Numbered from the stretch's first letter, positions 1 to 12,719 are shown. The stretch: 64,000 nucleotides of DNA from Filosporella fistucella (GCA_030077755.1 JAQJZZ010000010.1:1736001-1800000), one strand, 5' to 3'. Numbers and translations: made by a program. Notes: generated by a model not told the origin, from the sequence alone.

Positions 1-232
1 TGCACCTTGTGCTACTTGGCCCTAATCGCACAGACTTCACATATCAGGCTCGTAAACACTGCCACCTGGGATTGGCGAGTTTACAGTTCTGTACCCGAGA
101 GTGTTGATGTCTTCGATTTTGCGGGCCGAGCCGTAATCGTTCAGGGGAAGCTTCATTCCAACATTCAAACAGAATGCCGCGAACAACTCTTCCGAAGCAA
201 CCGTTGTACTGCGGTCAACGTCGAATCTCAAT
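1..232. other. 5' region of the endonuclease III gene
   Basis: Sequence upstream of the endonuclease III start codon. It has no in-frame ATG extension that I would prefer and no recognisable separate gene. It presumably holds the 5' UTR and part of the promoter; the rest lies outside the window. Confidence 0.4.
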
Positions 233-1712
233 ATGCGTACATCAAAGATCTCTCAAGAAACTACCAGAATAATCAATGCAACCTCTTACTCGCCGCGAAG
301 TACTCGAACTACTCGTTCGTCGCTCTCACGATTTGCCCACAATGTCTCGGCCAAGCAGGAAGATTCAGACGAGGCTGGAGAGCCCGCAGAGGGTACAATA
401 GATATAGAAGATATCATTCCGGATTCACGAAAACGAAAGCGAGAACCTGCTCGAACGCCGTTGAAGCGCTCCCCACGGAAGACTGTCACAGTAAAGACCG
501 AGATCGAAGAGAGTGTAACCTTTACCCCAACAAAAGAACGAAAGGTCCGCAAGCCTGCGAGACAAGTCAAAAATGAAGATACTGGGGAAGTGGAAGTCCA
601 TCCACCGAATGATTGGGCTGAGGTATATGCCGTTGTAAAGCAGATGAGGACAGCTGGAGCTGCACAAAATGCTGCCGTGGATACCATGGGCTGTGAAAGT
701 CTGGCTGAGGAGAATGTATCACCGAAGGTGAAGAGGTACCATACACTCACGGCTCTGATGCTCTCTTCCCAAACGAAGGATACTACAAATGCTGTCGCCA
801 TGAAACGCTTGCAGACGGAGTTACCGGCGCACAAAGAAGGGAAACCTATTGGCCTTAATCTGGAAAACGTATTGGCTGTTGATCCAACACTCTTAAATGA
901 ATTGATTTGGGTAGTGGGGTTCCATAATAACAAGACCAAGTATATTAAAGCAACTGCGGAGATATTGAGGGATAAATGGAATGGTGACATACCAGACTCA
1001 GGTAAGCAAGCTGGCTACTCCAATTGTGTGTCACGTTGCAGTAGTAAGACGCCATGCAAAGAAGCTGTGCTACTAATTTGATTTGGAGTCACTCATCGAC
1101 ATCAATTGCTGACTTTTCTTCCTAGTCGAAGGTCTCATGTCCCTCCCTGGGGTAGGTCCGAAGATGGCATATCTCTGTCTTAGCAGCGCATGGGGTCGGA
1201 CAGAAGGCATCGGAGTCGATGTGCACGTCCATCGAATCACCAACCTCTGGGGATGGCACAAAACTAAAGGGCCAGAGGAAACTCGTCTTGCCTTGCAGGC
1301 TTGGCTTCCACAAGAGCTCTGGCACGAGATCAATTGGCTACTTGTTGGATTTGGACAGACCGTATGTCTTCCAGTCGGGAGAAAATGTGGTGATTGTGAA
1401 TTGGGGCTACAAGGACTCTGTAAAGCTGCTGAGAGAAGTAAGGTGACTATTGGAAGGAAGATTAGAGAGCAGAAAGTTGTCAAGAATGAAGAAGGAAATG
1501 TAGTGGAGACAAAGACAACTGTTAAGGTTGAAGAAGTCCCTCAAGGAGAGACTGTTACTGCGGATCCGAAGGCATATTTACCTGAAAATGGTATTCCCGA
1601 TTTTCCAATTGAGGAAGGGTTGACTAAAGTTGAAGAACGGCTCGCTATGGATGAGATTGCCAGCGGAGCTGGTGAGCTCAAAAAAACCAAGAGGGCAAGG
1701 CGCAAGGAATGA
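233..1712 (+). CDS. NTH1: Endonuclease III homologue (bifunctional DNA N-glycosylase/AP lyase)
   Basis: Base-excision-repair enzyme that removes oxidised pyrimidines and nicks the abasic site; fungal members act in nucleus and mitochondria. Two exons, 233-1001 and 1126-1712, with a 124-nt GT-AG intron, give 451 aa. The first 130 residues are basic and Ser/Arg-rich, suiting a targeting or nuclear-localisation tail. The HhH-GPD fold follows: the helix-hairpin-helix LPGVGPK carries the catalytic lysine (about K269), and GVDVHVHR carries the catalytic aspartate (about D288). A 4Fe-4S cluster ligand set lies at C337, C344, C347 and C355 ([11 protein letters not shown]...C). The splice join reads [15 protein letters not shown], as expected for the family. 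After about residue 360 a charged tail follows and ends [10 protein letters not shown]. The ATG at 233 is the first in frame with the domain. It is convergent with the permease. Family assignment is firm; the exact start is less so. Confidence 0.93.
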
Positions 1713-3134
1713 TTGCTGACCTATTTGTACAGTTATTTTGTATGGTATGTGTCTATAGTGGGAGAATACGATACCCTGTGTCTATTCGATAATTGGTTCA
1801 CCTTCGTGAGGCAGATTGAAAGCTGACGCTTCTCACTTTTGTGATCTGATCAAAATTGCAAACTCGCTCACTCACACTACGCTTCACTGAATTGTCCACA
1901 TACATCTTTTCAAGACCTTAATATTCAGGTCAATACGAATCAGATATATTATACCGTGCCAACCCAATCCAATCGAGCCGGCACCAAATGCAATCGATAT
2001 CACCACCCATACTCAATTTTAAAATCCAGAAACACATCCATTAAAGATGGCAAGAGGCTCAGCTCTACAATCCTGCTCCTCCCTTGCTGGAATGCTTACA
2101 TATTTTTCCCTTCTTCCAGTCCCGAACGTGCCTATTTGTGAGATACAGCCGATCTGCATGAGAATGTATCCTAGTCTACTTATTTCAGAATTTAAACACA
2201 CATCCGCTGCCTAGGCGTGATAGGTAGGAAGAGCGTAGAGACAACATAGATAATCCATCTAGCCGCTCCAAAACCGCCACCCATCACCACCACCTCCTTC
2301 CGCCGTCTCCCAAAAAGATAAAACCCCATCCACAAAATCCCATCCCTTCAAAAACACCTTTCTAAACAGACGAACATTCCATACTTTCAATGAAATTACA
2401 TAACAAAAAGTCCTCCCCTGCCCTAAGCCCTTCGGTCAACATGTCAATCCCCAAGCCCAGACCCACCTACAGGGCGTGCCGGGAGCCGGATACAGTTCAT
2501 AGCGTTAGTGTTGGCGCGGTAAGAACGGGGTAATATTATAGGTACTGTGGGATGAGTTTACTTTCACTCCTCCTTATTCCTCTTCTTCTTTTATCTGGTT
2601 CTGAAATAGCGTTGTGCTGCTGATACTGCTGTCAGAGAGATGGACGATTATTCCATTTGAAGTGGTGGTTCACGCATGATGATGTCGTGGTCTTGGCGGT
2701 GCTGTTGCCAGGGTAGGTACATATCAAGAGAGCTGATATGTGCAAACGGAACGAGCAAACACGCATTAGAAATTCTGCAGAGAGTTTGTTAGAAGAATTG
2801 GAATTTCTCTGTGGAGAGGATTAGGAGGAATCACCAGAGAACAATGCCCACGACGAGATGGCTTCATCGCTGGGAAATGACGAGGATCCTTCGACCCTGC
2901 CAACATCCAAAGACAGCCTTCAGTAATCACAAAAGACTGACTCATTGCGACACACTACGAAATTTACCAATCTGGAACCAAATATCAAATTACACGTCAA
3001 TCAAAACTTAAAAAGAGACCATGGTCTACTATGTTCATTGGTCATAAGTGGGATATCTCAGAAGCAACGCAATTATCAACCTCGATATCAGATTCCATCT
3101 CTCCCACATCCTCCTAAAATACAACCCTCGGCAT
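1713..3134. other. Convergent 3' intergenic region
   Basis: About 1.4 kb between the 3' ends of the endonuclease III and permease genes. It is AT-rich with pyrimidine tracts near 2565-2600. I see no open frame with domain character and no RNA gene. It probably holds both 3' UTRs and terminators. Confidence 0.4.
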
Positions 3135-4999
3135 CTATGCAATCCAGAACCAAATCTTCTCAATGAAGTTCCTTGGGATCTGTTCTGGCCACTGCCCATC
3201 CTCAGCATCCAATGCTGCTTTACCAGTCGTGATATCGGCATCAGCTGGTGAGATCCAGTGGGTTTTCTTGAAGATCTTCCAGAAGGCGTATAGGCCAAAG
3301 AAGATAGGGATACCGATGTAGGCTGCAAGGAAATCTGGGAAGTGTCAGTGAGGTTCACGTGTGGGATAGTGGGAGGCTTACCATCGATGAGCCAATGAGA
3401 GTGGTTCTCGCCAACAAAGACGTTGAAGCCATTGAAGAGAATGATGAGGGCGAAATACACAAATGCAGCCCAGGCAGTGTATGGCTGGAATTTACTTTTG
3501 AATACCAAGGTATTTCGATCAACTCCTTGAGCTTTCAACGCCTTGTGGAATTGCACATATGCAATACAGATGGAGCACCAAGTGAAGAGACCAGCGATAG
3601 TAGTCAAGTTCTGGAACCATCCGAATGCCTTGGAAGCTCCACCCTTTCCAGCAGAGAGGAATGTCAAGCAAGCAATAGAGCAAGTGATGAGAACACAAAT
3701 CCATGGTACACCGGCTTTGCTGCAGCGGAGGAGGAATCTTGGAGCTTGTTTGTTCTGTGCAAGAGCGAATAGGTAACGGGATCCGGTGTACAAGAAAGCG
3801 TTGGCAGAGGAAGAAGCAGATGTCAAGATGACAGCATTGATGATGGATGGGAGGACTGGGATACCGGCATTTTGGATACCAATGACCCATGGCGATTGAG
3901 CAGCACCTGGAACTCCGTCTGCTTGTGCCTTCAACAAATGTGGGTCATCTGAAGCAACCAAGACACCAATTGCCAGGGAGCCTAGAACGTAGAAGAACAA
4001 GATACGCCAGAAAACTCTGCGGACAGCTTTTGGAATATTCTTACGTGGATTCTCGGCTTCACCAGCTGCAACTGCGACAAGCTCGACACCACCATACGAG
4101 AAGGCTGCGTTGACAAGTACGGAGAAGAGACCCAAGAATCGTCCTGTAGCTCCAGTAGAGTCGTACTCCTTCATAGCTCCAGGCTTCTTCCAGTAACGGA
4201 ATCCGAGGCGATCATGCTTTGGTCCTCCACCAAGATCAACGATGAATGCCATAATCAAGAGACCAACGATTGTTATAATCTTGACACTGGCGAAGATGAA
4301 TTCTGCTTCTCCATAAATTTGTATGGCAAAGATGTTAAGGCAGAGCACGAGGATCATAATGACTGTGATCCACACTGCGACATTGATATGCGCAGCACCC
4401 TCCCAGTATGCAATGACAATCGAGGCAGCAGAGATTTCGGCGCAGAGAGTAATGGAAGACGCATACCAGTTCTGTCATAATCAGCTTGTGTCTAGGAAGA
4501 AGGTTTCGAAATTGGGTACTTACGTTCCAGCCAACAGCAAATCCGAGAGCGTCGTCACAATAGCGGGCACAGAATTGAGGAATGGAACCAGGAAGGGGGA
4601 GCCAGGTTGCCATTTCACCCAGACATTGCATCATTCCGAATACAGCAATACCAGTGAAAGTGTAACCTAAGAGAACGGATAAAGGACCAGCACGCGTGAA
4701 AGCACTGCCGATACCTAAGAAGAGACCAGTTCCAATAGTACCACCCAGGGCGATAAATTGGATGTGTCTGGACTTCAATCTGGGAAAATGAGTTTGCTAT
4801 CATTAAATACTGAATATGCGACTTACCCTCTGGTGACATAACCATATTCCTCAGCTGTTTCGATGTTTCCATATAGCTCTCCAGCTTCGGTGATACGGCC
4901 AGTCTTACTCTCAATGCCTGTGTTGGGATCGACGTAGGTGGCATGGGAATGCCCATTGAATTCGGCGGACTCATTGACATTGGCGGTGTCCTTCTCCAT
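3135..4999 (-). CDS. Amino-acid permease, yeast AAT (GAP1-like) family
   Basis: Plasma-membrane proton/amino-acid symporter of the APC superfamily. Four exons on the minus strand (4999-4827, 4779-4524, 4471-3382, 3334-3135) join with introns of 47, 52 and 47 nt to give 572 aa. The cytosolic N-terminus (about 57 aa) leads into GLKSRHIQFIALGGTIGTGL, the family signature at the start of TM1. Twelve hydrophobic segments can be followed, including the conserved AFSYGGVELVAVAAGEAENPR stretch of TM6/loop. The C-terminus ends FIEKIWFWIA, close to the usual end of fungal permeases. Length is normal (family about 550-600 aa). Substrate specificity cannot be read from sequence. The start ATG at 4999 keeps frame through all splice joins. 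Confidence 0.95.
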
Positions 5000-7900
5000 G
5001 ATTGCGGTTGGTGTTGGACGACTCGACTCGAGAGACGAAATGCGATGAGGTAGAGGAGGGTATAGTGGGCGTGGGACAGAAGCTCGCTTTATAGTAGGCG
5101 GACGAGGACCAGGCTAGGAAGTTACACAGCAAGGAAGGGGAGGTAGAGGTGAACAGAGCTTATTGGGGAAGAAGATCAAGGGTGTGCAGGACGCTATTCT
5201 ACAGAGCATTAGATTTCGACCAGGTCAGCAATATCAAGCCACCTCGGAGCTCTTATTGAACCCATTGGATTTTGGCAACAATCAGCCTTTCGAGTCTGAG
5301 TTCGATCTCACTTGTGTGTACTTTCCCGGTAATCAAGCTGCAAGGCTCCCCGAAGAGGCATCTTTAGACCTTTTGCTAGACCAGTTCAAGAAAGGCTGGT
5401 GTACGTAGTAATGCGGGCGGGATGTGGGTGCATTGAAGTCAAGCTTGATGGTGGGGAGAGGTGAGTGGTGACCGAGTGAGGACGTGGTGATGAGAGGCGA
5501 GTGGAGAGGCGCGGATGTTTGATTCAGTCAATCAACCAGTGGGCAAGGGCACCGTGGAATTTCGAAATTCCAACCCTTGCCAGTACTGTATCTGCTCTGG
5601 CTGCTTGCTGCAGAACTGGGGCGAGTCCGTGATATGGCGTTTCCCATTTTCAGCGAACCAGTTCCTTGTCTTCGAGGTAAGTATCTAAATTGTAAGTATA
5701 GGAAGGCAGGTGCGTTTGGAAGAGTTCTACGGAGCTCGTCAGGATAATCTGTCAGAGAAGGTCAATAAGTCTTGGCCTTGCTAGTGGTTGGTAGTGATGT
5801 TTTTGGCTCAAGTGAGCTTCATCTTGCGAAAGCAATGCAAGTTTCGTCGATTTGCGCGACCTTCCATTTTGCTATCGTTGAATCGAGCCGCTGATTCCAG
5901 CCGTTCAGCCACCAAAAAGCCACGGGCGGCGAGTTAGAGTGCAAGGCAGTCACACCTCGGGCCAGACTGTTTTGCATATCTGATTCTTCTGCCTCAGTTC
6001 TTCACGACGGGTGGGATTTTTGTTCAGTCAAGCCGGAAGCCTATGTTTGGAATGTAGTGGGTTGCAGGTAGCACGAAGTGATCGATGGTATTTTCGTATG
6101 CAGAAGCCGGTGGTTGCCTCGAATCCTTCTCCTCTGCATGTGGCCCTTCTTTATTTCTGGAAGCGGGAAATTACTTGTAGGGACATTTTCTTGGTACAGT
6201 CGTGGAGTGTAGTGTTTATGTTGGGTTCAGGCTTATTTGTTTCTCAGTCACAGCGTGGGAGGTCTCGGTCAGCGTACCTTTGCTCTCTATCTCATAATGT
6301 CGCTCTTTCCTTAGGGTTACACGCGGCATTGTCGAAAGCCCGATGTTGCCAGGATATCTGCATCTCTCTGTATTCAGGCAATATACGGCATCGCTAGCAG
6401 TATGATCAATAGTTCGTTCGTACTTTCTGGAGGTCATCTAGGCTGGTCTCCCCATCTCCCATCTTCCAAGAGGTGGTCCGACTTGGTCATTAAGCTTGTC
6501 GTGTACAAGCAGTGGGAAGACTCTCTCGGCGAGGCCGTAGCAGCTTGGAAAGCCTTGGAGAGTTTGAAGTGGATGGTGCAATGATCTCGGGGGGTTTGGG
6601 GTGACTGATTGACTGACAGCATGTTGATGTTTCTGATGTTTGACCAGTGAGAGTGCCGGAGATTGAGAGCAGGCGTAAGATAAGAACGAGGCAGACCACT
6701 GGAGAGGACAGGCCATGTCGAGAGCTCGACGCCATTTGCCGTCGAGTCGGCTCTTGGCTGAGCAGCGGTTAGAGAGCAGGGGGTATGATTGGTCCGGCAT
6801 GGGAAGAGGCAGACATGGACATGGACATGAACATGAACATGCAAGACAAAGGGCGAGTGCGACCAGCCGAATCGGGATTAGATTACTGTGGCAGTTGTGG
6901 AGAAATCGAGCGTGGCAGATCTGGGGTTCGCTCCTTCCCTTTCACTTGGTCAGAAGGCAAGTGCCAATACCAGCCAGCTGTAAACCGTCCACAAATGTGA
7001 AGCTTATTTTGAAGTCAGAGATTAGGTAGATACAGATACCTCCCTTCCTTACCTAGAGACCAGAGTCTAGATTCTAGGTAGGCACTGACATCCAAACTAC
7101 CATCCAGTAATAACGAGAAAGGTAGTGATACAGTCAAAGATAAGAGAGATGAAGCCCTCGATGACTAGATTTAGGCCTAAATGGTGTGATATGATCAGTA
7201 CTCGTACTCGCAACATGGCCTCCAATCCCTTCCCTGGTTCGGAATATTGCACAATACAATACAACACAACACATGGAACACAACAACATAACATACTCTA
7301 ACACAACACCCATCTGATCTGGTGATACCTGCCCTTGCCCTTGCCCTTGCTCACTCTCTTACTTCCTATTGGTTCCTCTCAGCCAGTGCATCCTGCCTTC
7401 CTCTCAGCCCCCCCGGCTTGCGTTGCGTTTACAGTGCGTGACCTCGCTCCGAAAGAGGCAAGGTTCTGGAATGCTCAGAGAACATGCCATTATGGCCTTG
7501 GCGAAATACCCGACACGGCAGCTTGAGATAAGGATGAACCAATGGGATGAAATGCTAGGGACGTATTGTATGATAAGGGAGTGAAGTCTTGCGCACGCAC
7601 ACCGGGGCCAGAGAATTGAGTTACCTTCCTTTTATGCCTCTGTGTCTGCTACTATTTCTCATCTTTATTCAATCTTTATTTATCCTGGTATGATAGGTAC
7701 AGTACAGTATCTATCTTGGTATACACCCTCAACCACATGCCTAATAAATATCCACTATAATATGAATTCTACACTCCCTTCTAGAAACCTCGTACGAAGT
7801 ATTGATTTACGAAGTAGATCCCCTTCCCATATCCCAAATCCCACCACCAAGCTCCACACATAATCACTTCCTTATCTCTCCCAGCCTCACGCCTCCAACA

Positions 7901-9758
7901 CTCTACAGTCCTCAATCTTGCATCCACTGCCCTAATCAGGAAGGTGTATCGCAATATTGCCGTTGTGGCGCCTTCTTTCGTTTATCCTGGTGAGGCGGAA
8001 AGAGGCGTTCACGAGAAACAGAGAGGATTAGGTAAGTGGAGTCGTTCTCGAGGCAAGGAGTGTGAAATGGTGGAGATCACGAGCGGGGAAAGTGCTGTAT
8101 ATGGATAAGGTTCCTATTATGTACGGAAAGTTACACTTTTTCTATCCAGTAAATGAATATCTTTTCATGCATGTACAGTAAGGTAAACTTCGGAGGGCCC
8201 GAAAGTGTGGTTCAAGACATATGATTTTGAAAAATGTGGATGTAGGTATATTCTACTCTTTACAACATATTTCCACGAATGTTAAACTTCCACATCTTTG
8301 TATTAAACGTGACTTAAATCGGGAATCGGTATGGCGTTTTTCTGTTTGTGGCGTTCGGGCCTATTTGCATTTCCATCTTGTGGCTTAAGCATTGAGACGT
8401 GCTGAAGGCTCGGGTTTCTGAGTGTCTGAGTTACAGGCGCCGAGATCTGGGTCATGATGCGGTGGATTCTTGGGAGGGTTGAATGTGGATGTTTGTTTTT
8501 TGGGGGAGGTTGGTTGGTGTGGTAGGGATTTGGTATAGTCGTTGGTCCCCTGTTTTGCACATCGATGTACCTCCGTACTGTGAACTAGATTTTGGTATAT
8601 TCTTTCTCCTCTTTCTTAATGTCTTCCTCTTACTTGTACTGTACAAGTAAAACTGCGTAGTTCGATGATTTGAACCGCATTCAATCGTCCAGAACCCCAT
8701 GCGCTTTCATTCAATGGAACATAGACATGTCACTATTTTGTGGTGCTATAAGTGCAGCCCAGTCTCAACATTATCTCATCTATCCGCAATAGGTGACCGT
8801 GGCGATCTAATCAAAGTATCGGAACGGGCCGAAGTCTCACCAGAACCGATAGTTCTTTGAGGTGGAGATATTGAGGCAGATAGAATTTGTCTAGGTGCGA
8901 GATGGAAAGTCTCCTACGTCGAAATTTCTGGTGTGGCGTGCGCGAAGTTTCGCTTTCGATATTCAATGAATGAGAGAGGACAACACTACAGAAGCTGTCC
9001 ATATTCATAGTCTGGGACTTTCTATCCTTGGGTCTAGGCTATTCTCCTATCCCTAGACTTTGATATTTGGGGCATACAAGGAATAGTAGTACATTGATGC
9101 TGGTTTTCATTCTCCCTACTAGAGGTTCCTGCGTGCAAAGGATTGAAATTACTAAATATTGTCTGTAGTATAGAAGCGCTCTGAAAGTTTGGTGTCAGCT
9201 CACCTATTCTATGCAAACAAATTTGTCTGTTGAGCAAGTACCTTTACTCTAATACTCTAAACTACTATATCACTCGAGAGATTTGGGTCTTTTTCAAAAC
9301 CTACTCGCGAGTCGTAGAATTGGATATACCCCACTCGATCACCTCGGAGGGGTCAAGCAGAGGATTGTGATTCTACGTCTTGCTATTTCCAGTCATAGAC
9401 CAGGCAACTTTTTTTTGTGACATAGGGACTTTCTTATTCCGCAATTTCCCTATCAAAGTCTGATACAAGTTCAGGATATCAATCGCTACTCGCGAGATTG
9501 AGATTATGCGCAGAAAAGAAATTCATGATCTCAATTTGCCTTTCTTCAAGGTTTTATGCGATGTTTCACTGTGAATTATGCTCTAAATCAACATAATAGT
9601 CCTTGAGGATTCTCACGCACTGTGCAGTTCCAACAAGGTGATCTGTATATTCCATATTTTCCATGACTGATGCGATACAAATGATGCGAGAAAGAAGCCA
9701 TTACAACATTTTAGAGGCCCTCATGAGCTCCCTCAACGCATGAGTCTGCAAATAATAT
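5000..9758. other. Gene-poor region, no supported gene
   Basis: A 4.7 kb stretch upstream of the permease. Short open frames occur on both strands, but none shows a domain, codon coherence over a useful length, or splice-linked neighbours. The most protein-like is 5163-5408 (+, 81 codons, no ATG), treated as a finding. Simple repeats occur: an ACATGG/ACATGA hexamer run at 6813-6841, three CCCTTG copies near 7331, and an AACAC/AATAC-rich patch at 7245-7310. The first few hundred bases must include the permease promoter. Confidence 0.5.
6813..6841. repeat. Hexanucleotide microsatellite (ACATGG/ACATGA)
   Basis: Four to five tandem copies of a six-base unit, first ACATGG and then ACATGA. It reads as alternating Met-Asp/Met-Asn on one strand and His-Val on the other, which explains the odd short open frames there. 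No gene is supported. Confidence 0.8.
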
Positions 9759-10739
9759 ATGCAAAATCTTTCAAGATACACTTTCTTCGCTGGGTTGAAG
9801 CACCTATACAAGAAGTGTTCTCCATTGTCGTGCAGCAATGGGCAATTTGAGTTTGATCCAGGGCCCGAATAATTGAAAGAACTTCAAGACGTCGAAGGCG
9901 TCTCTTGGAATGGGGAAACCGAAATGGGGCCAGAAGAGTCCAAATTAAAGGATTCAACATCCGACGGTGGAAACAATGGTGCCAAGCTGCTAGTCGAGGC
10001 TTCTCAAAGAAAACACAACACCATTGAAAGTTCCTCCAGACTTCAAAACAAAGCAGCGCGAGCGAATCTTCTCATAGACGAAGAATCTTCAGTGTCATCG
10101 CCACTAGTAGTGGGAAAGTCCTCCGAGCAAAGAAATACTTGAGGTTGGAGCGCCTATCAAAAGTGCACAAGAATTTTCAGCTGCAAGTGCATTGGCAACG
10201 ACAAAATCAGCGCAACTTATTCTGGAAACAGGCAAGGAAAATTTCCAACCCCGTCTCTACCAACAACAAAGGTAACAAGTTGAGAAGAGCTCGAGGTTCT
10301 AGTACCGATTGGACATGTTTCTGAGCACGAAGTCAAAGTAAACGAAGCGGTGCATGCCTCAGATACAGCCATGGAGCTCAAAATTGAGGACAGTTCATTG
10401 CCATCGCCGCCAAAATTGGAGTCATCGAAAGAAAAGCATACCAACATGAAAACATTGCCCCCACCACCAGTACTGAAACCCTCGAAAAAGAAAGAGACTA
10501 ACATGGAAACCTTCATTGAGACTGCTGAAAGCCATGATCTGTTTCTACTGTGAACGCCCCCAGAGTGATGACGATGCTGGCGATATTGCAATCAGAAGCT
10601 CATCGTCCCAACTCTCCGAGCAGAAAGCAAAATTTTGACTTTGAAAATTATGACGAACCTTTCAAAGGATCCCGCTCATTCTTATTCTCCCAACCGTATC
10701 TCGATCTTTTTACCCTATTTCAAATTACAACAGGCCTAT
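9759..10739 (+). pseudogene. Decayed low-complexity protein gene, family unknown
   Basis: A coding-like trail that changes frame and meets stops. From ATG 9759 one frame reads a 38-codon open stretch (including KKCSPLSCSNGQFEFDPGPE) to a TAA, then continues in the same frame from 9873 for 89 codons of polar sequence. At about 10140 the sense-looking text moves to the next frame (an Ala/Gln-rich run starting EVGAPIKSAQEFSAASALA). It returns near 10275 to the first frame and shifts again near 10545 (CERPQSDDDAGDIAIRSSSS). Between 10395 and 10511 there are two tandem copies of a 19-residue unit, LPSPPKLESSKEKHTNMKT and LPPPPVLKPSKKKETNMET. I do not recognise the family. Frame changes plus stops such as CAA to TAA suggest a dead gene; missed introns could explain part of it. 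Its end abuts the zinc-cluster gene on the other strand. Confidence 0.4.
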
Positions 10740-12137
10740 AAATCTTTTTGGAACAATCAACCACTCTCGCCACTCCTCGCCTAAATATGCTTCTACACTA
10801 TTCAATAATAATTTTCCCGCGTCACCCACTGCCCAGAAATCTCTTAATTGATACATCAATATTGAAAAATATGCCATAATTACCAATGCTTCTGGTTTTC
10901 TCTGATTCAGCATCTCCGCGTACTCCGCTGACATCTTGATTGGCCATGTTGTCACAATTCTTGTGATCTGTCGACCGTCTGTGGTCCCATCTGGAGGACA
11001 TGAGTTGTAAACCCATATCAGATCTGTGATTGCTTCACAGTATATCTTGGATTCGAATGCAGATATGGTATGAGACTGAGAGTAGGTAGTGCGTAAGTCT
11101 TCAAACGCACGTGTAACCTCATCGTCCCTATCCATTATTGGTCCTCTATAGTCTTGCAAAAGGATCTGGATATCAGATTCTCTGATCTCCTCCCAAGAAT
11201 TACCCATCACGGCTCTTATCCCTCTTAAAAGCGACATTGACTGCACGAGACGATCAAGGAATGTGTTAAGATCGGGGCTCGGGGTGGAGAAGGTGGAGCA
11301 GAAGACGTGGAGACCGAGACCTCCCGAGAATAGAAAAGCAGCATTAATACTTTCTAGGTCTTTGAGTGGTGGCGATGCGTTGAAAAGGGAGAGAGCTTTT
11401 GTCTGGAGGGCGGTAGATTCGGCGAGGTAGATTTCTGCTTTGGAAGGGTGAAAGACACTGAGGTTGAGAGCTGAGATGGCAAGCATCTCATACATTAGAT
11501 ATGGATATTTGAATGTATACTGTAATGAAATTAGTGCATTCTTTTTGCAGAGGGGGAAAACAAGATGGAAATAAACACCAGCAAACAACCCACCACGCCT
11601 CGGGATATTTGACGTAAGAGAGAAAAGATAATGAAATGAAGAAATGAACTGAATATGATGGTCTTAATATGAACAAGACCCACTCTTAGAATCGTAGAAG
11701 TCCAAAGTTCTTTACTCTCCGTGTCTAGAGAAAATGACATAGCATCGGTTGACATGTTCTGATATAGCTCCAAGTGAAGAAAGTTGATTTCGGGTTCAAG
11801 GGGTGCTTGGACAGGTAACAGCGGTGGACTAGCATCAACTGCCGCTTCACTCATAGGCTGAGGACTTGAAGGCCCATTGGGGGTCTCAAGACTGGTAGAA
11901 TTTATAAATTGGGTAGCCTGAGAGCTCTTGCTCTCGCCGTTGCCAGAATAGGAACATTGCTTCCTGGCGAGTGTGCAGTTCCCACAGACTGGACGAGCCT
12001 CGTCACACTGTGTGTGAAGTTAGCTAAATTATTTCTGATGAATTATAACAAAGGGACTTGTAACCATCTACCTTTCTGTGGCCACGCTTGCACTCTGTGC
12101 AACCGTTCCTTGACTTCTTGTGGCTCCTTCGGATCAT
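10725..12137 (-). pseudogene. Zn2Cys6 transcription factor (UPC2/sterol-uptake type), frameshifted
   Basis: Fungal zinc-cluster regulator. Exon 1 (12137-12072) starts MIRRSHKKSRNGCTECKRGHRK. A 63-nt intron follows, and exon 2 (from 12008) continues CDEARPVCGNCTLARKQCSY, completing the six cysteines of the DNA-binding cluster. Right after CSYSG the frame breaks at an AAA triplet (11940-11942). Read straight, it meets TGA at 11888-11886. Dropping one A restores a long Ser/Pro linker and the conserved INFLHLELYQNMS entry to the regulatory domain. A 164-nt intron (11683-11520) then joins to KYPYLMYEMLAISALNLS and the rest of the C-terminal domain down to the stop at 10725. Everything outside the single base looks intact. 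So this is either a recent null allele or a sequencing/assembly error. It sits next to the RTA1-like gene and two dehydrogenases. Confidence 0.8.
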
Positions 12138-12719
12138 GTGATTGGGACCTTTAGAGGGGGGATCTGTACTGAAGTATTTCAATTCGAGGGCGCCGACTTG
12201 TGGAAATTCTGCTTGCGAGTCAATACGGTAGGTACTCAGGACGGCCTCCTCGGAATATGGTCTAAATGTGTAGGTCTGATGCTGATTCTGATGCTGACAG
12301 AACGTGAAGGCAGCAGTCGACGGGAAAGTGGAACGCAGTGCCAAGATTTGGTGGGGTATGGAGGTCTTACCATCAACACCTTTGGGCAATTCATCTTTGT
12401 CGATATGGGGTCAATATAAGTACAATTGAAACAGATTCTTGACAGGCAGCTCATGGACGTTTCCTCTTGCTTACGCTTGCTTAAATTCAAGATTTTCCTC
12501 CATGTCAATGAACCACAAGCTGATTTCCAACCAAGATATGCATCCTGCTTGTTTTGTAGAATCTACTACAAATAATTACCCTATCGAAGCCTCGTTCTAT
12601 TTACAATTCCATTACCAATAGGTCTATAAATGTCTAAAACAAGGCTGCACTATATCTCACCCCGAAAGTACCTCAACACAGGAAAGCAAGCCCTCCACCC
12701 TTGTAGCTCTATCAACACT
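12138..12719. other. Intergenic, promoter of zinc-cluster gene and 3' end of RTA1-like gene
   Basis: About 580 bases. The frame upstream of the zinc-cluster start stays open for 84 codons to about 12389, so a longer N-terminus is possible. UPC2-like proteins normally begin just before the cluster, so I chose 12137. No other gene is seen. Confidence 0.4.

Noticed and set aside
7..576. 189-codon frame overlapping the endonuclease III N-terminus
   Set aside because: It overlaps the real gene in another frame, begins without ATG, and its composition mirrors the basic leader in shifted frame.
286..990. 234-codon minus-strand frame opposite endonuclease III
   Set aside because: Antisense shadow of the true exon; no domain.
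6434..6844. Minus-strand frame starting with alternating His-Val
   Set aside because: Produced by the hexanucleotide microsatellite; no protein character afterwards.
12138..12389. 84-codon N-terminal extension of the zinc-cluster protein
   Set aside because: The frame is open, but the related family starts just before the cluster and the extension shows no conserved motif.
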